Assembly (NCBI GenBank): GCA_024636835.1
Contig: JAGXGH010000102.1
Span: 1 to 64,000 of the forward strand
DNA length: 64,000 bases
Source of the DNA: Verrucomicrobiales bacterium
GTDB taxonomy: Bacteria; Verrucomicrobiota; Verrucomicrobiia; Verrucomicrobiales; SLCJ01
Direction: 5' to 3'
In this document: positions 7,196 to 15,403 of the stretch, in pieces
Layout: the number at the start of each line of letters is the position of its first letter
How positions within the stretch are numbered: position 1 is the stretch's first letter
The notes under the pieces: generated by a model
What the model was told of the DNA's origin: nothing
What the model saw: only the letters and a program-made list of their open reading frames with translations
Databases searched by the model: none
Position numbers and translations under genes: made by a program

Positions 7196-9232
7196 CTAGT
7201 CGTCATCCACGCCTTCAATCCCCTCAAGCATTGCAAGCATGTTGGCGAACTCATCTTCGCTGTCCGAATCTCCAAGCGGTACACCGTGCACCTGCTCGAG
7301 GGTCACTTCTTCGATGTATTTCTTGTCCGTCTCCGCAAGGAAAACACTCGGCTCGCAGGCGTGAAGTTCATTCCACTTTTTACGGGTGGAACAGAAACTC
7401 ATCGTCAGACGTTTCATCGCTCGCGTCACTCCGACGTAGAACAGTCGCCGCTCTTCATCCAGCGTTCCTTCGACCAAGGAGCGTTTGTGAGGGAGAATCC
7501 CCTGCTCCAGTCCGACTAGGTAAACGTCTGGAAATTCCAAGCCTTTGGCAGCGTGCAAGGTGATCAAACACACTCCCTTTTGTTTGGTGATGTCATCGTC
7601 GTCACGATCGCCATTGAGCGCCATGTCATCGAGGAATCCGCGCAGACCATGTTTGCGCTTCTTGGGTTCTTTTTGATGGCGTCGCAAGTCTTCAATCAAC
7701 GAGTGAATCCCCTCGCGTCTCTTGTCGAACTCTTCGGTGTTTTTGCACTGACGTTCGAGAAAATCTTCAAATCCAATCTCTTCCAGAAACCGCTCGGCAA
7801 CGTCCGCATACTTCACACCGACGGCCTGGAATTCCTCACTGTATTGCTTGACCAGCGCGATAAACGTTTCCACCGCATTGCGCGCACGAGATCCGAGCTG
7901 ATCGGTAAACATCGACTCCTGCATCATTTCCCAAACCGTGCATCGGGCCTCGCGACTGTCGCTGATCGCCAAATCGATGGTCGTCTTGCTGATCCCGCGA
8001 GCTGGTGAATTAATGATACGCAGCAGATTGATATCATCTTCCGCGTGAACCATTACCGAAAGATAAGCAAGCACGTCTTTCACCTCACGACGATCAAAGA
8101 AACTCTGTCCACCGATCACACGATAGGGAATTTTCCGCTCGCGCATCGATTGCTCGACAGAGCGCGACTGCGCGTTGGTGCGAAACAGCACGGCGAAATC
8201 TTCGTAAGGGCGTTTTTGAACGGCGGCAATTTCAAAGATCTCATCGGCAATGAATTCCGCTTCCTCGAAATCACCCGGCATTGCGATCAAACGGATCTTA
8301 TCGTCGCCTAACATGCGGCTCCATAGCTTCTTCTCGCGGCGGTTGGCATTGTGCTTAATCGAACTGTTCGCGGTGTGGAGAATCGGCGTCGTCGAGCGAT
8401 AGTTCTCCTCCAGTTTCACCACCTTCGGGTTCGGGAAGAAGCGCTCGAAGTTCAAGATGTTGGCAATTTCCGCGCCCCGCCAACCATAGATCGACTGATC
8501 ATCATCGCCCACCACGCAGATGTTATAAGGGTGCGCGACAATCTGCTGCAGCACATCCATCTGCAGCTTGTTGGTGTCTTGGAACTCATCGACAGTGACG
8601 TGACTAAACCGCTCGCTCCAATACTCACGGACGTCCTTGTGCTCGCGCAACACCTTCTCCGCAAGCACCAGCAAGTCATCGAAATCCACCGCATTGAGCA
8701 AGCGCTTCTCCTCCTCATAGGCGCGGTAAACCTCCGAAACCAAAGAATCCGCATCGTCCGACACGGGGATGCCTTTGTTCTTCGCCTGGCTGATCAATGA
8801 GATCGCCAAACCCGGCTCCAGATTCTCATCTTTCCCTGCGTATTTGTTGATCAATCTACGCACCAAGCCGGTCTGCTCTGATGCCGTGTAGATCGCAAAC
8901 TTCGGCTTGTAGCCCAGTCGATCAATCGATTGGCGAAGCACTCTCACGCACAGGGAGTGAAACGTGCAGACTGTCATATCAGCGCCCTTGCCACCGGCAA
9001 CCATCCCTTCGATACGCTCGCGCATTTCACTGGCCGCTTTGTTGGTGAAGGTCACGGCGAGCACTTTTTCAGGCGCAATCCCCTCTCTGACCATATTCGC
9101 GATCCGCGCGGTAACCGTCCGCGTTTTCCCCGTCCCTGCACCGGCGAGAATCAACAAGGGACCACCTAGAGTTTTCACCGCATCTCGCTGAGGGTCATTG
9201 AGTTGTGAGAACGAAAATCCGTGGTCAGCCAT
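7196..9232 (-). CDS. UvrD/Rep-family superfamily 1 DNA helicase
   Basis: This is a 678-aa ATP-dependent 3'-5' DNA helicase of the UvrD/PcrA/Rep group. The visible motifs are the Q motif (LNDPQRDAV), Walker A GAGTGKT (residues 31-37), motif Ia (FTNKAASEM), Walker B VDEFQDTN, motif III (VGDDDQSIYGWRGA), motif IV (LEENYRS), motif V (LHAAKGLEF) and motif VI (FYVGVTRA). The C-terminal tail is acidic and lacks the PcrA Tudor-like end, so its length sits closer to Rep. It acts in DNA repair or replication restart in the cytoplasm. It is a single gene; which of the three paralogues it equals cannot be settled by eye. Confidence 0.95.
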   Translation of the reverse strand: MADHGFSFSQLNDPQRDAVKTLGGPLLILAGAGTGKTRTVTARIANMVREGIAPEKVLAVTFTNKAASEMRERIEGMVAGGKGADMTVCTFHSLCVRVLRQSIDRLGYKPKFAIYTASEQTGLVRRLINKYAGKDENLEPGLAISLISQAKNKGIPVSDDADSLVSEVYRAYEEEKRLLNAVDFDDLLVLAEKVLREHKDVREYWSERFSHVTVDEFQDTNKLQMDVLQQIVAHPYNICVVGDDDQSIYGWRGAEIANILNFERFFPNPKVVKLEENYRSTTPILHTANSSIKHNANRREKKLWSRMLGDDKIRLIAMPGDFEEAEFIADEIFEIAAVQKRPYEDFAVLFRTNAQSRSVEQSMRERKIPYRVIGGQSFFDRREVKDVLAYLSVMVHAEDDINLLRIINSPARGISKTTIDLAISDSREARCTVWEMMQESMFTDQLGSRARNAVETFIALVKQYSEEFQAVGVKYADVAERFLEEIGFEDFLERQCKNTEEFDKRREGIHSLIEDLRRHQKEPKKRKHGLRGFLDDMALNGDRDDDDITKQKGVCLITLHAAKGLEFPDVYLVGLEQGILPHKRSLVEGTLDEERRLFYVGVTRAMKRLTMSFCSTRKKWNELHACEPSVFLAETDKKYIEEVTLEQVHGVPLGDSDSEDEFANMLAMLEGIEGVDDD

Positions 9233-9407
9233 GATGCAGAAACAGTGGTGGGCAATTCGCCCGTCGCGACAACTCCTATAACCTCAACTGCCCACGCGGC
9301 AACATCCATCTGAAAAAATCGCAGATTGATTGAACGTTTTCGACAATTGGAATGTCCACAATAATCGCAGAACCAGTTACATACATCACCTCATACCAAC
9401 TGCAGCG

Positions 9408-9977
9408 ATGACGAAAATCCTAACCCTATTAGTTGCATGTTTCAGCACACTAACCATCAATGCTGAAGTCGCTAAGATTCAAGCCGGTGATACTATTCAG
9501 ATCGACCTGAGCGGAATACCTAATTCAGATGCCCAGAAGATTAACGGGGTATATTCTGTAGATGATGAAGGTCGCATCATAGGTCTTCCCTATCTCGACA
9601 ACCTGAACATTGAAGCTTCTGGCTTAACACAGGTTGAGTTAGCTGAAAAAATCTCCAGCGACTACAAGAAAAAGGAAATTTACAAGAATCCGATCGTCAC
9701 AGCACGACTAATCAATGAGAATCAAAGAGAAAAAATCGTCACTGTAGGTGGAAGAGTCAACCGACCAGGGCAAATTCCCTACCGCGAGGGAATGACTATT
9801 TTGGATGCCGTCAGGGCAGCAGGTGGCAATGATAGATTTGGCGACCTGAAACGAGTCTCCATTATTCGCAGAGGAAAAACTGCCACTTACAACCTCGGTA
9901 ATGGCGAAGCAAAACGCATCACTCTTTTGCCTTTTGACACCCTTAGCGTGGAAGAAAAAATGCCTGTAGGTCGGTAA
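9408..9977 (+). CDS. Secreted polysaccharide-export/SLBB protein, copy 1
   Basis: The frame is open from 9330, but Met at 9408 (MTKILTLLVACFS) gives a clean signal peptide. The mature protein of about 170 aa starts with a Poly_export-type domain (IQAGDTIQIDLSGIP ... VDDEGRIIGLPYL) and continues into an SLBB domain (VTVGGRVNRPGQIPYREGMT, AVRAAGGNDRFGDLKRVSII). This is the core of Wza-type outer-membrane export proteins, but without the C-terminal membrane helix, and no Wzc, Wzx or glycosyltransferase gene is adjacent. The next gene is a diverged duplicate. A periplasmic scaffold or sugar-binding role is inferred. Confidence 0.8.
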   Translation: MTKILTLLVACFSTLTINAEVAKIQAGDTIQIDLSGIPNSDAQKINGVYSVDDEGRIIGLPYLDNLNIEASGLTQVELAEKISSDYKKKEIYKNPIVTARLINENQREKIVTVGGRVNRPGQIPYREGMTILDAVRAAGGNDRFGDLKRVSIIRRGKTATYNLGNGEAKRITLLPFDTLSVEEKMPVGR

Positions 9978-10040
9978 CCAAAAATATTGGACACTCCCAT
10001 ATTATCATTTGCTCACACCACTCAATCTCACCTTCATCAA

Positions 10041-10613
10041 ATGACTAAACTAATTCTTCTGATTGCTGCTCTCTTGGCAACTGTATCTCTTCACGCTCAA
10101 GTCGCCACCATCCAGCCCGGCGACTCGGTAGAACTCATTTTACGAGGCGTCCCTGCGAACGAAGCACAACTGATTAACGGCATCTATGTAGTCGATCGAA
10201 GCGGGCGAATCATTGGCCTGCCCTTTCTCAACAACCAAAAGGTCAACGCCGTCGGGCTGTCTGAGGGCGAGCTGGCTGAGAAATTGTCCGCGATTTACCA
10301 AGATGCACAGATTTATACCAGCGCGACCTTTAGCGCGAGACTGGACGGTAATGGCAAAGTGGGGCGAACCGTCACATTGGGAAGCAAGGTTAAGCAACCA
10401 GGACCTATTGCCTACCGCCAAGGGATGACTATTTTCGAGGCAGTGATGGCTGCCGGAGGAAACGACAAATTCGGATCACTGAAACGCGTCAGCATTATCC
10501 GCGATGGCGAAACCATCGGCACCTACGACTTGAGATCGGACGAGGGAAAAAAGGTTAAACTTCTCCCCTACGACACCGTGCTCGTTGATGAAAAAAATAT
10601 CCTGGAGCCGTAA
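10041..10613 (+). CDS. Secreted polysaccharide-export/SLBB protein, copy 2
   Basis: This is a tandem duplicate of the gene 64 bp upstream, with the same order of domains and closely similar motifs (IQPGDSVELILRGVP, GRIIGLPFL, AVMAAGGNDKFGSLKRVSII). The TTG-initiated longer frame (9987) is rejected because Met at 10041 starts a standard signal peptide ending LHA-Q. There is no lipobox Cys. The two proteins differ mostly in the middle segment that would face a ligand (KKKEIYKNPIV versus QDAQIYTSATF), as expected after duplication and divergence. The function is unproven. Confidence 0.8.
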   Translation: MTKLILLIAALLATVSLHAQVATIQPGDSVELILRGVPANEAQLINGIYVVDRSGRIIGLPFLNNQKVNAVGLSEGELAEKLSAIYQDAQIYTSATFSARLDGNGKVGRTVTLGSKVKQPGPIAYRQGMTIFEAVMAAGGNDKFGSLKRVSIIRDGETIGTYDLRSDEGKKVKLLPYDTVLVDEKNILEP

Positions 10614-11242
10614 AAATCACACCTCCGTCAGTATCCATGCAGCTAAGGAAAGAATCGAATTCACCGTTGTTGCTCATTAATGGCAAATGACAATATGATA
10701 CTACTGAACCTTTGACTGAAACCCTTTGACTGGGCGGCGTATGCTACGAAAAGTGCTCGTTTTGATTTTTCATCGCCTAAGGGCAATCCAGGAGGGATCA
10801 TAAAAACATGGAAAATTGGACTGACCCCTTTGGGCACTGTTTAAATGTTTGACCTGACGTCTTTTTTTGCGCGCCCCCGTGCAGTCGGCTTCCAGCCGAC
10901 TTGTCTTAGCTCAAGGTGTAAAAATAAGGTGCAGGGTCCGGAGCCGAGCGTTGTGTGACACCGAAAATTGCAAATGTTTAAATGTTTGACCTGACGTCTT
11001 TTTGCGCGTCTTTTTTTGCGTGACGTCTTTTTTTGCGCGCCGGAATGACTGAGTTTACGAAGGCATGAGGGTGCTGCGGTGCTGCGGTGCTGCGGTGCTG
11101 CGGTGCTGCGGTGCTGCGGTGCTGCGGTGGGGCGGTGGGGCGGTTGGCGGGGTGCGGAGCAGAGCAGTGTTTGCTAAGGCAATTGCAACAATATTTTCCT
11201 AACCCCTATTTCTTGACGCCTGACATCAATGTCCCTTTGCTT
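10614..11242. other. Gene-free spacer holding three kinds of repeats
   Basis: No credible gene is present. The spacer contains a duplicated segment (10839-10876 and 10976-11042) beginning TTTAAATGTTTGACCTGACG and ending in T-runs and GCGCGC, with the CTTTTTTTGCG part itself iterated in the second copy. It also holds a small hairpin AGTCGGCT-tcc-AGCCGACT (10883-10901) and an octamer array (11070-11141). The phrase CTGACCCCTTT just before the first copy resembles debris of degraded mobile DNA. It reads as an accumulation site for short repeats. Confidence 0.6.
11070..11141. repeat. Tandem octamer array GGTGCTGC x7 plus GGTGGGGC x2
   Basis: Nine perfectly phased eight-base units: seven identical GGTGCTGC and two GGTGGGGC. 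A degenerate GGTTGGCGG follows. Because the unit is eight bases it is not a codon repeat, and the open frame across it has no protein-like features. Replication slippage is the likely origin. Confidence 0.93.
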
Positions 11243-11632
11243 TCACTTTTTGAGAATTCGTTGAAGTTCTTCATCAGGATTAGAATCAGAAGTAGAATCA
11301 CTATATAAGACACCTCCAAGACGCTTCCAATTGTTTCGATCGAACTTGAAATCAAGAACTACCAAAAAGTAGTAAACAGAAGCATTTGCATGCCATTCAA
11401 TCGAGCTGACCTTCACTGTAGTCCCGCGAGGTATGAGCCCTCTACCTGCGGCAGCGCCAGAAGGATATAAGGAAAAACTCTTCGTTCCCGATATGTATAC
11501 AGGAGCATTGGTAAGATACGCACCATTCCCCCAATCTTCTAGCGGAACATCCCGTGACATCGCGCAGGAAGAAAGAAGAAGCGTACAGACAATCAACGAA
11601 GTCAGGCTTATACGGGTGACTAGCATCTTCAT
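11243..11632 (-). CDS. Lipoprotein of unknown function (129 aa)
   Basis: A type II signal peptide (MKMLVTRISLTSLIVCTLLL) is followed by lipobox LSSC with Cys23 as the acylation site. The mature domain of about 105 residues has beta-type character with a hydrophobic core segment (WHANASVYYFLVVLDFKF) and an acidic, low-complexity tail. This suggests an SH3-like or small beta-barrel lipoprotein, but no family is recognised. It lies alone in a repeat-rich region. Codon use resembles the neighbours. Confidence 0.6.
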   Translation of the reverse strand: MKMLVTRISLTSLIVCTLLLSSCAMSRDVPLEDWGNGAYLTNAPVYISGTKSFSLYPSGAAAGRGLIPRGTTVKVSSIEWHANASVYYFLVVLDFKFDRNNWKRLGGVLYSDSTSDSNPDEELQRILKK

Positions 11633-11866
11633 TTTTTACTATAAATATCAAGAAATATCAGGACACCCATTATTCACTCTTAGATCCTCAAGGTTTACGC
11701 TTATCTCTGCAAGCCAATTTCCCTCTTGATTCGCCTTCCCTACCCAAGGAATCACCCAACACTCGCTGCGAATTCCGGGACTGAGCTTAGGACAGTCATG
11801 ATTCCACAGGACGGTGAATGTTATGGGTGTTCTATATCGCAGTGAAAGATGGAATCTGATTCCCAC

Positions 11867-11950
11867 TGTAGCGGACGCTTTGTAAGCGCCGAACGAAGGT
11901 CTCTCAGCTTCCCTCACCACCCTCTCCGACGTTTGCAAAACGCCGCTACA
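11867..11950. repeat. TGTAGCGGC...GCCGCTACA element, copy 1 (84 bp)
   Basis: It starts TGTAGCGGACGCTTTGTAAG and ends AACGCCGCTACA, so the ends are inverted copies of each other (TGTAGCG/CGCTACA). The same left arm occurs at 36460, 37720, 46142 and 46380; complete copies also exist at 36460-36564 and 37720-37823. It is non-coding and REP/MITE-like. It lies in a 425-bp stretch (11633-12057) in which I see no other feature; the open frame across it is not a credible gene. Confidence 0.75.
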
Positions 11951-12057
11951 GAAACCAGCCTCCCACTCTCTCCCTTCTTGTCCTTTCAGCCCTTTTGGTA
12001 AAAGAATCATTATCCTCCGCGGAAAAAACGTCAGTTCATACATTTTGATTATGTTGG

Positions 12058-12252
12058 CTACGTGGCTGGAAGCCACGGCCACTTTGTTTTGCAGAGATGG
12101 AGAGGACTCTGCGACGTGAATCTCGGATGGTCGCCTATAAAAGGCTGCGCCCCACGCGATCTGGTGCCGGTCTGAAAAGCACTCGCCGCTTCAGAACCAT
12201 CGAGGCGATACCACTCGATCCCATCCGGGAGTTCATTGAGAAGTTGGCTCAT
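12058..12252 (-). CDS. Possible small protein coupled to the kinase-like gene (64 aa)
   Basis: The ATG lies 7 bp after the stop of the upstream kinase-like gene, and a good ribosome site (GGTGAG) overlaps that stop codon, so translation could be coupled. The first 26 residues (MSQLLNELPDGIEWYRLDGS) look protein-like. The remainder (PFIGDHPRFTSQSPLHLCKT) is less convincing and may be the out-of-frame tail of a once longer gene. I know no family. It is either a real small protein or a decaying one. Confidence 0.35.
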   Translation of the reverse strand: MSQLLNELPDGIEWYRLDGSEAASAFQTGTRSRGAQPFIGDHPRFTSQSPLHLCKTKWPWLPAT

Positions 12253-12259
12253 GCGAATC

Positions 12260-12967
12260 TCACCGGAATTTCTCCTCCAATGAGCAGCGAATCATTCTCG
12301 CAGCAGCCGCATTGCTGAAGCGGTCGGTATTGATGATAAGATCGTACATGTAGGGATCTTCGATATCGCGTCTGAAATTCGCCTTGATATAGCGCTTACG
12401 GGCACGGTCGCGCTTTGCGATCTCATCGGCAGCTTCTTGAATCGTGAGATTGCGCAACTCTGCAAAATAGCGGACACGGGATTTCTCATCGCCGACAAGG
12501 CGGACGTGTAGAGCGTGTTTTACATTTGCGGTCACTAAGTTGGCACCACGACCGACGATGATCGCGTTGCCCGCTTCGGCGAGTCGGCGAAGCGACTCTG
12601 AGACCTTATGCACGTTGGTATAGACTCCGGCGTGCATGCCGAGTATTTCACCGATCAAGTTACGAATTTCCTCGGGTTTGTCTTCGGGAAAATACTCTGC
12701 GGTGCGCTCAGGCAGGTTGTGCTCGCGGATGCAGTAGTCGAGAAGATCTTGGTTGAAGACCGTCCACGGACGATACTTCGGGATCACTTCGCTAGTTTCG
12801 ATTTCTGGAACCAGCGCCTTGGCGATGGAATTGCCACGGGCACCGGCTTCACGGGAAATCGTCACAACCGGACCGCGATGTCGCTCGCTTCGCTTGCGAC
12901 GTGATGCATCGGGGGAGGATGCGTAGAGAAAAGCACGGCAGAGCTTGGCTTGAGCATTGGCATTCAT
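12260..12967 (-). CDS. Cytidylate kinase-like protein
   Basis: This 235-aa protein belongs to the cytidylate-kinase-like family (Pfam Cytidylate_kin2 type). A variant P-loop, ISREAGARGNSIAKAL, sits at about residues 37-52, and the sensor region (AGNAIIVGRGANLV) and LID-type Arg-rich segment (IAKRDRARKRYIKANF) follow. The C-terminal YDLIINTDRFS is typical. The physiological substrate of the group is not established; it is not the housekeeping Cmk. The N-terminal 33 residues are basic and Ser-rich, probably an extension. It is followed closely by a small frame on the same strand. Confidence 0.85.
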   Translation of the reverse strand: MNANAQAKLCRAFLYASSPDASRRKRSERHRGPVVTISREAGARGNSIAKALVPEIETSEVIPKYRPWTVFNQDLLDYCIREHNLPERTAEYFPEDKPEEIRNLIGEILGMHAGVYTNVHKVSESLRRLAEAGNAIIVGRGANLVTANVKHALHVRLVGDEKSRVRYFAELRNLTIQEAADEIAKRDRARKRYIKANFRRDIEDPYMYDLIINTDRFSNAAAARMIRCSLEEKFR

Positions 12968-13316
12968 CGGTATGATGCTGAGTTAACTTATTGATAGCCA
13001 ATGGCGGACCACTTGGTCAAGCAAACACGAGCACTCCAAGCGTTTCATACCGAATATTTAGGCCTAGCGATATTTCTCGACCATGCTTTCAGCATGTCCA
13101 TACGCAAGATGAACAAAGAAAACTTGAGTTCGGCATATGATCATGGTTATGCGGCGTCAACTTGTGTAGCTCTTGAGAAGTCCTCGCCGCTAATGACGAC
13201 CGCTTCGAATCCGATTTTTCTGATTACTACGACAATTCCAGCGGATATTCGCTTCCCTTCATTGAACTTTACCTTTAAGAAGGCTGGGCAATCATTGCTT
13301 TCAAACAGCCATTCCC
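12968..13316. other. Divergent spacer, no gene seen
   Basis: This is 349 bp between the minus-strand kinase-like gene and the plus-strand envelope operon. An open frame (13001-13390) crosses it but has no protein-like pattern and overlaps the next gene. Promoters for both directions must lie here; I see no convincing sigma-70 pair. Confidence 0.5.
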
Positions 13317-14138
13317 ATGCTGAAACTTTCACCAGACCAAGAACGCCGCGTCTCTACACCCGGAAGCCCGGTGCAACGGAACCTTCGTAAGACCTCGCTT
13401 CTGCAGCAGACTTACTTTCCGCTTCTCATCGCCACCACGATGACTTCAGCACTGTTCTGCTATCTTTATCTCACCTCGACTGCGATTCCATCGGCATCCA
13501 TCGAGGAGCTTCGCGCATCCATCGTACAGGCGGAGACGCCGAGTGAGGTTGATAATACAGAAACAAAAGAACCACCCGCTGTCGAAGATTCGTGGCTGCC
13601 TGTTGGCAACACCCTTCCAAGCAAAGCACCAAATGCAGGCAATACACCTGTTAAAGCAAAGGGCACGAACAACCTCGTCGATGCGAGTGCACCCGTAATT
13701 GCCCAGAAAGGACTCTACGAACCCACTAATCAGGAAGTGGAATACGCCATGGTCGCGGAGCTTAAGGATGGGCGATTACAAAAGATCAACGCCACATTAC
13801 CTGCCGCCTACAAGTCTCGCCATCTTGCAGTGAATCCAGAAGACCGCCGACGAGCCGAATTCATTTTTTCACGCCTCACTCAGCTCCACAAAAACATGGG
13901 TACACTGCAACGTGAATCCGAGCTTCTTCTTCGCGAATGGAACGGTCTGGTTGTCCGATCCACCCCCTATGAGGTGCTTCGGGCCGACAGTCCGTCTCTC
14001 TACGGAACCAATCAAGAACTCCCAGCGTCGAGGATTGATGTGGCTGAGCCTGAACCAACACCAGAAGCGAAGGAAAAGCCGGAAGTGAAACTTCCACCTG
14101 CTGATGCCAAGTCGTCTACAACCGTCGACTTTCGCTAA
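13317..14138 (+). CDS. Membrane-anchored protein of unknown function (273 aa)
   Basis: A cytoplasmic N-terminus of about 33 residues is followed by one membrane helix (YFPLLIATTMTSALFCYLYL), then a Pro/Glu-rich linker and a helical periplasmic segment (RRAEFIFSRLTQLHKNMG), ending in another charged, proline-rich tail. It is the first of four closely spaced genes (13317-16197). All three non-ATPase members are single-pass or secreted and rich in acidic low-complexity linkers, suggesting parts of one envelope assembly. No family is recognised. Confidence 0.6.
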   Translation: MLKLSPDQERRVSTPGSPVQRNLRKTSLLQQTYFPLLIATTMTSALFCYLYLTSTAIPSASIEELRASIVQAETPSEVDNTETKEPPAVEDSWLPVGNTLPSKAPNAGNTPVKAKGTNNLVDASAPVIAQKGLYEPTNQEVEYAMVAELKDGRLQKINATLPAAYKSRHLAVNPEDRRRAEFIFSRLTQLHKNMGTLQRESELLLREWNGLVVRSTPYEVLRADSPSLYGTNQELPASRIDVAEPEPTPEAKEKPEVKLPPADAKSSTTVDFR

Positions 14139-14157
14139 CTTTTACCACTCTCATTTC

Positions 14158-14964
14158 ATGAAAATTACCACCTACTGGCTGACGGTCGTTCTCGGGCTCT
14201 CGCTCGCCAAGATGCCGATCCATGCACAAGAGCCAACTGATAAACCAAGCGACGACGCGGTTGAAGAATCGTCTGAAAAAGCAGACACGGAAGACGACTC
14301 GAAGAAGGAGGGCGAAGCAACGGAAAGCTCTGCTGATGACTCTGCTGATGACTCTGCAGAAGGGCCTGCGGACGGCACAGAGAAAGCAGCCGTAGAAGCT
14401 GATGCAGAAACAAATGAAGAAGCAGAAGTTGTTGAGAAAACCTGGCAAGACAGACTCGTCCCTTCGGTCGCGGTTTCCGGTTTAGAGCCAGCTCCCGAAG
14501 TTGTCGTCGGCGAGCCTAGTGCTTCATCTGGCGAGAACACCGGAGATAAAGTATATCTCCCCTACCCGCCACGCGCTCGCTCGCCTCTCCCTCCTGGCTG
14601 GGTCTTGCGCCCGAGTGAAGACCTGCCCCCCATCACGAGAAACGTGGTGCTCGCTGACGGACGGCGCGTCATTCTTGAATTCCCATCCATGGAGCTTCAA
14701 CCCGCACCCGCAAAAGATGGTTCTTTATCAATGCAAGAGCCTGGCTTCGACCCTCGGAAATCCTCTCAAGAGAACACCATTTCAACGGCGCTGAATCAGT
14801 TCATTGATGACACGACAAAACATCGCGACGTGCTCGGTGAAGCGCTCCGCGAGATGGAGCAAGTTCTCCTTTCGGTACCGGCGGCCCCTCGACGCGCTGC
14901 ACCAGTCCCAGATAAAGGAGAACCATCCTCGCTGCTTCTGCCGCCCTCACCTCCAACCCAATAA
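14158..14964 (+). CDS. Secreted acidic-linker protein of unknown function (268 aa)
   Basis: The frame opens at 14104, inside the previous gene, but Met at 14158 starts a signal peptide ending in IHA-Q and leaves a 19-bp gap. Residues 22-95 are an extremely acidic Ser/Glu/Asp/Ala tract (SADDSADDSAEGPADG). After this comes a short folded part (PPGWVLRPSEDLPPITRNVV) and a helical segment (HRDVLGEALREMEQVLLSV). It is the second gene of the envelope operon. The acidic tract suggests an extended spacer in the periplasm. Confidence 0.6.
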   Translation: MKITTYWLTVVLGLSLAKMPIHAQEPTDKPSDDAVEESSEKADTEDDSKKEGEATESSADDSADDSAEGPADGTEKAAVEADAETNEEAEVVEKTWQDRLVPSVAVSGLEPAPEVVVGEPSASSGENTGDKVYLPYPPRARSPLPPGWVLRPSEDLPPITRNVVLADGRRVILEFPSMELQPAPAKDGSLSMQEPGFDPRKSSQENTISTALNQFIDDTTKHRDVLGEALREMEQVLLSVPAAPRRAAPVPDKGEPSSLLLPPSPPTQ

Positions 14965-14977
14965 TCCATACCGACCG

Positions 14978-15403
14978 ATGTTTTCCTTTCGCGCATTCAC
15001 TGTCATCTTCCTTGCTTTGCTAACCGGTGTCACACTGGGGGCTGGCGTTACTGTGTGGATGTTGCGCGAATCCTCACTGGGTGAGCGGCTCGGTTTTGTA
15101 TCAACAGAAACCACGGCCACCCTGCTTGCTGCTCAAAAGAGTGAACTAGAAAACGCACCAAGCATAGACTCGGAGTCACGAATCACCCAGCTTCTCGCCG
15201 ATCAGGATGCCAGTTCAGACGTCGATTCCGAAACCATGAAAGCGATGGCACAGCGGATAGAAGATCTCACCGCACAGCATGCCGCTCTCTCTCGCGATCT
15301 TGAATCACTGCGCTTCCGCGTCGATACTCACAGTAAATCATTCCGCCCGCTACAGAGCGACGAATTAGAAGAGGAGGGCCGCCTACGCCCCTTGGGTGAT
15401 TAA
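14978..15403 (+). CDS. Single-pass coiled-coil membrane protein (141 aa)
   Basis: Met at 14978 begins an N-terminal membrane helix (FTVIFLALLTGVTLGAGVTV). The earlier in-frame Met at 14804 lies within the previous gene and is rejected. The rest is a short linker and a predicted coiled coil (MKAMAQRIEDLTAQHAALSR, residues 85-115) with an acidic end. The stop codon TAA shares a base with the ATG of the ABC ATPase gene (TAATG), so the two are translationally coupled. Function unknown; a membrane tether for the ATPase is a possibility. Confidence 0.65.
   Translation: MFSFRAFTVIFLALLTGVTLGAGVTVWMLRESSLGERLGFVSTETTATLLAAQKSELENAPSIDSESRITQLLADQDASSDVDSETMKAMAQRIEDLTAQHAALSRDLESLRFRVDTHSKSFRPLQSDELEEEGRLRPLGD

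Noticed and set aside
11648-12082. 144-aa open frame on the minus strand
   Set aside because: It runs through the TGTAGCGGC repeat, has no protein-like pattern and no ribosome site.
13001-13390. 129-aa open frame upstream of the envelope operon
   Set aside because: It overlaps the start of the well-supported gene at 13317 and has no recognisable domain or signal.
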